Of a DNA stretch of 64,000 nt, positions 56,748-64,000 are shown piece after piece. A program made the translations under genes and the position numbers. The notes below the pieces were generated by a model. The model made no database searches, was not told the DNA's origin, and was given only the letters and a program-made list of their open reading frames with translations. Where the stretch lies: NCBI GenBank assembly GCA_018340805.1, contig JACMZG010001914.1:20454657-20518656 (forward strand), read 5' to 3'. How positions within the stretch are numbered: position 1 is the stretch's first letter; each line of letters begins with the position of its first letter. Source of the stretch: Microvelia longipes (Eukaryota > Arthropoda > Insecta > Hemiptera > Veliidae).

Positions 56748-56884
56748 ATATATATATATATATATATACCTCAAAAATATTTATATATTCTTGATCAGAG
56801 GGTCCCCCTAAAAAATAAACCTTCTCCCTGTCTTCTGTATAATGACCCTAACTTTATAAGATATTCTTTGAAAATTCGCTAAAA
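56748..56884 (+). mobile_element. (TA)n-associated end fragment with GAAAATTCGCTAAAA terminus
   Basis: A short (TA)n tract (56748-56768), then GATCAGAGGGTCCCCCTAAA, AACCTTCTCCCTGTCTTCTG, and TTTGAAAATTCGCTAAAA. Same arrangement as 24994-25278. Confidence 0.5.
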
Positions 56885-57895
56885 GATGGTCACAACTTAC
56901 AATCATATTATGCTTTACTCTAAATTATAGGTGATAAGGTAGAAAAACCAAGGTACGTAGAATGATCTTTTATCACAGGACTTATGACTTGTAATTAAAG
57001 ATTTAAGTTATTGTTATCACCATAAGTAAAACTAATATTAATAAATAAACGGACGTTATTAGATTTAAGCCGATCTATTTCCGGTAAAACCAGTCTGCAG
57101 CCTGTTTTTATTCTCCACTTTTAAAACGAACAGATTTTTTAATATATTAGTAGATAAAAGTAATAAGTGCTATTTAGCCACTTGTACAGTGTATTTAAAC
57201 AGTAGACAAAATGTTATTGTAATCATTTGATAAGCTTTATCAGAATAATATGGCAAAGAAATGTAAACTGTTATCAGTCGTACCATAAGAGATAATATTA
57301 TGCTAGTGGCACTTTTAGAGATAGATTTTTTAAACCTAGCGTTTGGACCAGACTCAAACTATTTCTGATAACGCGGCCATCAACTTGATTTAAATTTTAT
57401 CAGGAACTACAATGTTTTTTTAAAGCATTCAGTTCAAACATCATGCAGTTACAAAGTTATAAGCAAGATTAGCAAGCAATAACTATGATGAGTGCCAATG
57501 GTACTGGGCTAAAAAATTAAAAAAATTTCAACCTGCAGTGCCAACTCACTGAAATAAGTAAATAAGACAAGGTGGTGATAGACTTTTTTTCGAAAACATC
57601 CTGCTTGGAGGTTAATTGTTATTGTTGTTCTATCACCCATTTTTATAACTTTTAAAAGTTTAATAATAAAAGAAACGTGAAACTAAAAACAAAATAAACA
57701 AAGAATAACCAATAACAAAGTCAGCGGCAAATTAAAAGCTTTAAATCTAAAAGTTAATAAATTAACTTTAGACAAGGCGTTAAATTGGGGATAGCAACAA
57801 GATCATCTCTGCCTACTACTAAAAACCTAGTGGCGGACTTCGAAATCGATGAAATTATTGTTTATTTGTTGTTTATTGGTATTGGATTGAACCAT
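56885..57895. other. Unassigned AT-rich sequence
   Basis: Nothing recognised. Confidence 0.35.
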
Positions 57896-57897
57896 AG

Positions 57898-58095
57898 AGC
57901 TGATTCGGATTTGGAATAAATAATACCAGAGCTGATAAAGCTTTGGTAAAAATAATACAATAGCTGATAAAGCTTTGGAATAGATAATACCAGAGCTGAT
58001 AAAGCTATGGAAAAAGATAATACTAGAGCTGATAAAGCTTTGGAATAAATAATACCAGAGCTGATAAAGCTTTGGAATAGATAATACCAGAGCTG
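57898..58095. repeat. Minisatellite, about 32-bp unit, about 6 copies
   Basis: The unit is AGAGCTGATAAAGCTTTGGA then ATAGATAATACC. Five AGCTGATAAAGCT blocks lie about 32-33 bp apart. Each unit holds the dyad AGCT..AGCT. The minus-strand 87-codon frame is its translation. Confidence 0.85.
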
Positions 58096-58099
58096 AGAA

Positions 58100-60215
58100 T
58101 GAAACTCAACTAACTTTGAGGACAAATTTCCCTTAATAAATGGGAGAGGGATGAAGGACCATAAACCACATTTACTGCTTTACCAATTACAAAATCTAAT
58201 ATCCAAACTGATATAATAATGATCAAACAAGTGAACAATCTAGAATTTGAAACTCGAAATAAACAAAAAACAATTGACATCAATACCGTTGAGATTATCC
58301 AATTGATTTGTCAATATTAGATAACAATTATTAAGAAAGAGAGTCAATATTTATCATGGTACTCGAAAAAATTAATTTATTGTTTTTCTTTAAATTAAAT
58401 TTAGATCAAATATAGAATGTTTATTTTTACTGTTCCAATTAAAAATGTATAATTTTAAAATATTGTACGAAAGCAAACTAACATCGAATACATCCTGTCA
58501 CACTTACTTACCAATATTTTTTAATAACAATATTGTTTAATTAGTATGACATATATGAAATATATGTTAATGTAAGACATATGGATGATGAGATGACAAA
58601 AAAGAGTTAATTTTCGTTCTGCGCAAGCTTATGCAGAAAGACGTAGAAATGTAAAAAGATCGCTGATATGGTGTATTTGACACGGTTATTCCACATCAAA
58701 CCAACAAAGGTAAAAGCCGGTATCTGCAATTTTATTATTAGCAACAAGTAAGCACTTTAGAAAGAAGATAACATCTAAATTTTACAATTTCAAATTAGGT
58801 AAAAGACAGTATTTTCCTCAATTTGAAATTATAATTATTTACGTCCTATCAAGAACCTTTATCAAAATTTACTAATAATAATAGAGACTGATACAGATAT
58901 TAATACAAGAATTTTAGCTCATTCGGTGAATTTATATTGCCGCAGCGTCGTGAATTTTGAATTTTCCAAAAATTGCTGCTTATTAATATTCCTTTGACTG
59001 TTTGACTACAAAAATTGGCTGAATCTAAAATTCTACTAAAGGTTAGATTTTTATCAAGGTGGCATTAGAAAGCTTAAATTTATTGCTTTCTATATGATTT
59101 TACACAATTTTGAAAAATTAGCAACTAGTTTTAATTACAACTAAATATAAAATAAAAATGCTAATATCTTAAAAGACATTTTTTTTGAAAAATTGAAACA
59201 ATTCCTAAAATGAGCTTACCTATTAGTAAAAGGTCAACAAAGTTTCCTTTTGGGACCGCTATGGGATTGGACGCAAAACGTGTGCTTAAGTATAGCAAAG
59301 TGTAAAAATGTTGTGATTTATCACAAAATTATTTATGAAAATTCACAATAAGCCTTTTTTACACTTTGACAAAAATCGGTGACATAGAGTAAAAAATGTA
59401 CCTTTTCGTATTGATTTGGCATGGAATGGCCCTAATAATACAACAAAAATTACAAGTTTTTTTAATTTAAAAAAGTTTCTGAGTTAAAAGGCTTTAACTC
59501 AGAAGTCACAACTATGGTCCGTTTTTAGTTATTAAAAATAACATTAGGTTATCACAAGTCGTATTGGTGACGACGTTAAGAAGATTTGCTTGTACAGAAA
59601 CTGAACACGGAGAAAGTGATCACTAGGGAGCCAGAGGGCTGCAGCCTCCCACAGTCCAAGAACTATTTGGAGTAGAAAACTCGATTTCACCATCAATTTC
59701 AAAGCTAATATCAATCTTAAAAATCAATTAATTCGACCGGATAAATAATAATTACAATACATGCCACGTCATATAAATATCGCAACAGCTATAACGTTCA
59801 AGTGCTATTGAAAATAATTGAAAAAAAAACATTCAAAGTTTTATAACCAGGTTAAACATTACATAACAAGGCACTAATAATTAATCAGTTACTAATTAAT
59901 ATCTCAATTAAATATAATTATTGGTATTTAATGTAATTATAAACTCCTTATGCGAGCTATGACCCTGTGATTGGAGTGAAATCCAGTAACCCTAATCACG
60001 TTTTTATACTTGCGTTTTTTCTTTAATGAGAATTGTTTAATTAAAAATCATGCTAAACATTTTACAAGTAATGTTTTACAAATGCAGTTCTAAAAATATT
60101 GGAATTAAATGGCTTTAAATTGGACACTGATAGCTAAAATATTACAATCTATAAAAATTAAAGAATTCGATATCCTTATCTTCAGAAATAAAATTTAATT
60201 ATTAAATTACAACTA
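58100..60215. other. Unassigned AT-rich sequence
   Basis: 58880-59060 carries the diverged repeat mentioned at 53450. 59610-59660 is a GC-richer patch (GGAGCCAGAGGGCTGCAGCC) without further context. No gene. Confidence 0.35.
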
Positions 60216-60216
60216 C

Positions 60217-60390
60217 CGGCGGAGACTAGATAATAATTTATTAATAAGATATTATTTTCTAATCAGATATTTGTCTTGTAATATAGATATTATTAATTAG
60301 GACTGTGCAATGGGTGCATTTTATAACCCTAATTAATTATAATCAGGGTAATCACAAAGCAACTTTGCCTAGAATTAATGGATGGTTACA
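60217..60390. repeat. Left member of a diverged direct repeat flanking the LINE remnant
   Basis: TCTAATCAGATATTTGTCTT, TATAACCCTAATTAATTATA, ATCAGGGTAATCAC, GCCTAGAATTAATGGATGG. It corresponds to TCTTCATCAGATATTTGTCT, TGTAACCCTAATTAATCGTA, ATCAGGGTCGTCAA, GCCTAGAAATAATGGATAA at 61240-61385. Confidence 0.6.
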
Positions 60391-60772
60391 AAATCAATCA
60401 GAGTAAGCCTAAACTCCAAGTAATAGGGTAGGGAGACAAAGCTAGGCAAATAGGCCACATAGTTGGGCCCTTCTTGCTAGCCTCGATTCCAAGCCTACAC
60501 CACACCACCTACAATCTGTTGAATACTAAAAATCTTGACAGGTCAGTTTAGGCACTTCGATGCTAAAAAAATCCCTGCAAGAAGGGAGTGGGAAAAAACT
60601 TTGTAAACAAATCAGGTTGTTTTACCCCTGGTTTCATGGCTTTGTTTTTTACATATCTTTTGTGTAGTTTTATTTTATAATATCATTTTCTTAATTAATC
60701 AGAGAGTAGTTTTCAAAACGATGTAAACACAAGAAGGACAACAAACGAAGAGAAAGATTGTCAAGAAGGAAG

Positions 60773-61165
60773 TTATTTCCCTAGAGCGGTTATGGGGGAT
60801 TTCTTTTCTTTTTTTAAGCAGCAGCTTTTCCGATTGGTCAATCTAAAAATGATTATGACCTTTGGGATTTTTAAACCAAACGGTGGACTGTTTACCATGA
60901 GTCTCTTTGAAAGAGGAAAGGTTGATATATTAGAAGATATCTCTCCAACAAGGAGAAGAAAACTCCTCTCACACAAAAGACCAACGCCGAATATGCGGGT
61001 ACGAAAAGAAGTATAGGCTCCACATTCTCCAAGCAGGTAAAAGGTTATTTCCTCATAATGCCCACACGTGAGGCAGTTAGCCTCTGAGTTTATAACCAAA
61101 GTGTTAAGATGCTTATTCAAGTGCCAGTAACCGGTCAGGACAATAACTTGGGTCCTAAGACACCA
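60773..61165 (-). pseudogene. Jockey-type LINE ORF2 C-terminus remnant
   Basis: The minus-strand frame reads TQVIVLTGYWHLNKHLNTL, NSEANCLTCGHYEEITFYLL, GECGAYTSFRTRIFGVGLL. This is the well-known TGHC.LNKHLH..G....C..CG.EEET..HLL.EC..L...R...LG block at the end of ORF2 in many insect Jockey-like LINEs (zinc-finger-like Cys/His cluster after the RNase H region). The first ATG (61120) is internal, because the homology continues upstream to about 61165. There the frame runs into sequence without similarity, so RT and endonuclease domains are gone. It stops at 60773. The decayed 3' UTR may extend to about 60400. The plus-strand frame at 60792 is its shadow. Confidence 0.7.
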
Positions 61166-61209
61166 AGTTAATTTTAAATTAAATGGTTTCTTTTGCTGAA
61201 ATTAATAAA

Positions 61210-61390
61210 AATGACTAGCTACTAATTTATAACATTATTTAGTTCTTCATCAGATATTTGTCTAATAATATAAATATATTATTATTAGGGTTGGTTAACG
61301 ATGAGTTAACCAACATTGTGTAACCCTAATTAATCGTAATCAGGGTCGTCAAATAGCAACTAAGCCTAGAAATAATGGATAATTATCATA
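61210..61390. repeat. Right member of the direct repeat flanking the LINE remnant
   Basis: See 60217-60390. A small dyad GGTTGGTTAAC..GTTAACCAAC at 61289-61312 is present only in this copy. Confidence 0.6.
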
Positions 61391-62480
61391 ATTAAGTATA
61401 AAATCATTTTTTTCGGCGGAGTATTTACACTTATGTTTTCCTAAATATCTCAATAGGTATTGAGTGGAAATGTTAAATAAATAGTTGGCTAAAAGCCAAA
61501 AAAGAAATCTGTCTAATTTAAACATAATATATAATACATTAGCATGTCATTCTCTTCATTTGGATATAGCTCTACACTTTCTTTTGCAATATCAAATTTT
61601 TACTATATTTTAAATGTTTTCTTTATGTATATTTTAATTTGAAACATGGTTTTATAGATTAAATACGAGTTGTTTAAAACAATTCAATGATATGACGAGA
61701 ATCGTTTAACAATTAAATGCTAATAGAATTGAACATTCGCAGCCTTCATAAGTTCAACGTTAATAATTTGACCCACAACATGTGGTTATTAGAATTTACA
61801 TGAAAAACCTTTATAGACAGACATATTATTGCTGTTGCATTGTTTGATGACTAAACATAATTCCCTTTCCAACCATTCAATAATTAATGAATTGAAAACA
61901 AATAAAAACAAAATCGAATCAAACAGGTGCCTTGGTAAAGCAAAATAAAGGTGCGACCAGGAAACGTAAATGTAATTTAAACGACATATTTAATGAACTG
62001 GTTATGTGATATCATTATCATGTCTAGGAAAGAAGAATAAGGAAGGAATCAAGAAAGAAATTACAAAGAAAAAGAAGAAACTAAAGGAAGGATAGGTCAG
62101 TCCATCCAGTTATTGACCTTACACCACTCCCCACTATACAAACCAGTCTCAAATAAACACGCTAAAAAAATCCAAAAAATTAAACTCTGGAACCCAAAAA
62201 AACTAAAAGATGATCAACTGTTAGTTCAAGGTTAGCGATTCTAGCGCCACGCAGGTCGGTCGATCGAATTGTGAAACTTATTTCAAAGGAGTGGTTTTAT
62301 TGAGAAAAATATAATGAATAATAATATGTTGCTATTTTTAGATGGATATTATACACCTGAAAGAAAAGATAAAAACAAAGAAGTTACAACCTTTATAGCT
62401 ACATTGAATAAGCTACTATGAAATTATTGGATTAAAGCGCTCATACATTTAACAGGGAGTATCGTCCAGATAAACATTAA
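61391..62480. other. Unassigned AT-rich sequence
   Basis: TTCTAGCGCCACGCAGGTCG near 62239 faintly resembles the GCGCGGAGGTCCG ends. CTCTTTTAGCGAAATTTCAA at 62506 is the reverse complement of the GAAAATTCGCTAAAA terminus and is followed by (TA)n, as in that family. Confidence 0.35.
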
Positions 62481-62560
62481 TTAGTAAATCTCTATTATAT
62501 CTATCTCTTTTAGCGAAATTTCAAATAAATTACCTTATGAGGTAAGTTGTCATAGAGGAA

Positions 62561-62567
<7 letters not shown>

Positions 62568-62658
<91 letters not shown>
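62568..62658. repeat. (TA)n microsatellite
   Basis: About 90 bp of perfect TA ending exactly at the head of the SINE. Confidence 0.92.
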
Positions 62659-62659
<1 letters not shown>

Positions 62660-62889
62660 CCGCCTCCGTGGCCGAGGTCGTTAAGGCGTTAGTCTTTACA
62701 CTGACCTTTGATACCCACGGAGGTCTGGGGTTCGCATCCCAGGTTACGCTCTCAGTTTATAGAAGATTATTGTTTAAAACTTTCGCCAACTTTAGAATAC
62801 ACTTTGAGCGTAACGGTTGCCACTACCACCCGAGGTAGTTCCCGTAGGTGTTATCCCTGATGAGCCGCAAGGCTCTAAACGGGCATTAT

Positions 62890-62896
<7 letters not shown>
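62658..62896 (+). mobile_element. tRNA-Leu/Ser-headed SINE, copy 2 (best preserved)
   Basis: The head, about 95 bp, reads GCCGCCTCCGTGGCCGAGGT, CGTTAAGGCGTTAGTCTTTA, CACGGAGGTCTGGGGTTCGC, ATCCCAGGTTACG. GTGGCCGAGGTCGTTAAGGC is the A box/D-arm of a class II tRNA (Leu/Ser type) and GGGGTTCGCATCCC the B box. The body includes AAACTTTCGCCAACTTTAG and GAGCGTAACGGTTGCCACTA. It ends GGCTCTAAACGGGCATTATT, ATTA, an ATT-type tail. TA tracts flank it on both sides. No ORF: it depends on a LINE partner not seen here. Confidence 0.75.

Positions 62897-62971
<75 letters not shown>
62897..62971. repeat. (TA)n microsatellite
   Basis: TA tract directly after the SINE tail. The 95-codon minus frame across this stretch is a translation of TA plus SINE. 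Confidence 0.9.
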
Positions 62972-62974
<3 letters not shown>

Positions 62975-62975
<1 letters not shown>

Positions 62976-63800
62976 CATGATAACTTTTGAAAGCTTTCGC
63001 GGATTTGATTGAAACTTTCAATTATCCACTTACAAGTTTCAACTTTTTTGACACAGCAAAATGGATTAGCGAATTTCAAACAATTTGACCTTCCTTAAGC
63101 AAAACTAATCCCTTCCCATGGTGTCATTTTTTTACAAGTTTAAACTCTATATATCATAAATCCAGCGTGAGTTAAGCGCGGCAATGATAAACGTTCACAG
63201 GTAAATTTTTAATAAATTTCCGAAATGAGTAATTCCAGATGTATGTGAATGTTGGTTTCAGACTTTATTTTTTCTATAATCCTGCAATAGTATGGATGAG
63301 GAATAGTATAAGAGATAATTTTAATGGTCCTATCTTACGAACAGCTTAGAAATAAACTCAATTATAAATTCATTTACAAATCATAATTATTTTTTATTTA
63401 GTAAATATTAAGACTAAATATAAAATTAAAAGTTTCCCATACATTAAGTGTTTTCCTTAACATAAAGTAAAATTGCTAAAAACACTCTTCAACAAAAGAT
63501 AAAATCACGTCTAAATTTAATCACAAACTATAAATAAACAAGGAAGAATGTAGTACTTAAAAAGTTAAGCAAGACACATCTTAAAGTGATACGTCACATA
63601 CCATGTGACAGAGTGATCATTCAAAGTGACACAGAGTGTGATGTTCACAGTGCATTATGTGACCTTGCATATGGAGTGTACGACAATGCCCAGTCATTCT
63701 ATTAATAACATTTATTGACAAACGAAAAGCAGGCCGAGAATCCCTGGATGAATAACATTTAAAAAGGAGAATAAAATCAAGATTCTAACACACAAACAAA
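62975..63800. other. Unassigned AT-rich sequence
   Basis: GTGACA/TGTCAC-type iterations (CATACCATGTGACAGAGTGA; AAGTGACACAGAGTGTGATG) at 63590-63665 are a loose simple repeat. No gene. Confidence 0.35.
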
Positions 63801-63802
63801 AA

Positions 63803-64000
63803 TAAGGTATGGGGCACCATCTTTTCCTCATTACATCGGATTCGCTGTGCTCATCCTCCCATCTTCGGGAGGATGAGCACCTTTTAAAATGTAAAAGTCG
63901 TTAAGTTTATTTAGCAACACGTCCTCGAATAATAAATTCATTCCTTTCATTCCCTGCAGTCATCCATCCAGGCATTGACCACGCTCAATACTGCTTAACA
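63803..64000 (-). mobile_element. 5S-like repeat family, copy 12 (cut by window end)
   Basis: AATAAGGTATGGGGCACCAT, CTTTTCCTCATTACATCGGA; then the 5S-like segment at 63953-63998 on the minus strand (CTGCAGTCATCCATCC, AGGCATTGACCACGCTCAAT, ACTGCTTAAC). A private dyad TGCTCATCCTCCC..GGGAGGATGAGCA lies at 63849-63879. The rest of the copy lies outside the window. Confidence 0.65.

Overview
This is an AT-rich (well over two thirds A+T by eye) animal nuclear sequence in which I can support no host protein gene, rRNA gene or canonical tRNA gene. Nearly everything recognisable is transposable-element debris, satellites and (TA)n microsatellites. The coding remnants are an R4/Dong-like non-LTR retrotransposon carrying a restriction-like endonuclease, a Jockey-type LINE C-terminus, and a very decayed gag-like stretch. 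Together with the absence of bacterial gene organisation these point to an invertebrate, most likely an insect or other arthropod. That placement is inference. The remaining short open frames are AT-rich noise, microsatellite translations or minisatellite translations.

Layout. 1-430 is a truncated copy of a repeat whose second copy lies at 48174-48685. 800-1205 holds the first members of a roughly 0.7 kb family with a 5S-rRNA-like segment; further members start near 7363, 22182, 28585, 29463, 33095, 36845, 44545, 52678, 53945 and 63803. 8053-8580 is a ~50 bp satellite. 10441-13785 is the R4/Dong-like element, 5' truncated against a (TAA)n tract and broken by three frameshifts, with a 12-bp 3' hairpin. 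15940-18570 may be the remains of an LTR element. 20000-20620 and fragments at 39345 and 56485 form a GC-rich inverted-repeat family. 24672-24885 and 30951-31195 are MITE-like elements carrying a hairpin that resembles a hammerhead ribozyme core. 34779-35100, 40946-41142, 42278-42365, 51380-52020, 54470-54840 and 57898-58095 are minisatellites.

42617-43080 is a clear MITE with ~130 bp terminal inverted repeats. 45415-45841 is a near-perfect 427 bp palindrome with hammerhead-like cores in both arms. 46577-46780 and 62658-62896 are tRNA-headed SINEs. 46784-48143 is a nested fold-back: outer inverted repeats enclose an almost perfect inverted repeat with 268-bp arms. 48727-49240 and 53640-53885 are copies of a tRNA-like/TIR composite. 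60773-61165 (minus) is the LINE C-terminal remnant, set between two diverged direct repeats.

The two most interesting signals are (i) the dispersed family that appears to have captured the internal Pol III control region of 5S rRNA, and (ii) the set of giant fold-backs between 45.4 and 48.2 kb, one of which carries paired hammerhead-like motifs of the kind known from Penelope-like elements. Similarities between copies were found by reading, not by alignment software, so boundaries are approximate to about 5-20 bp.
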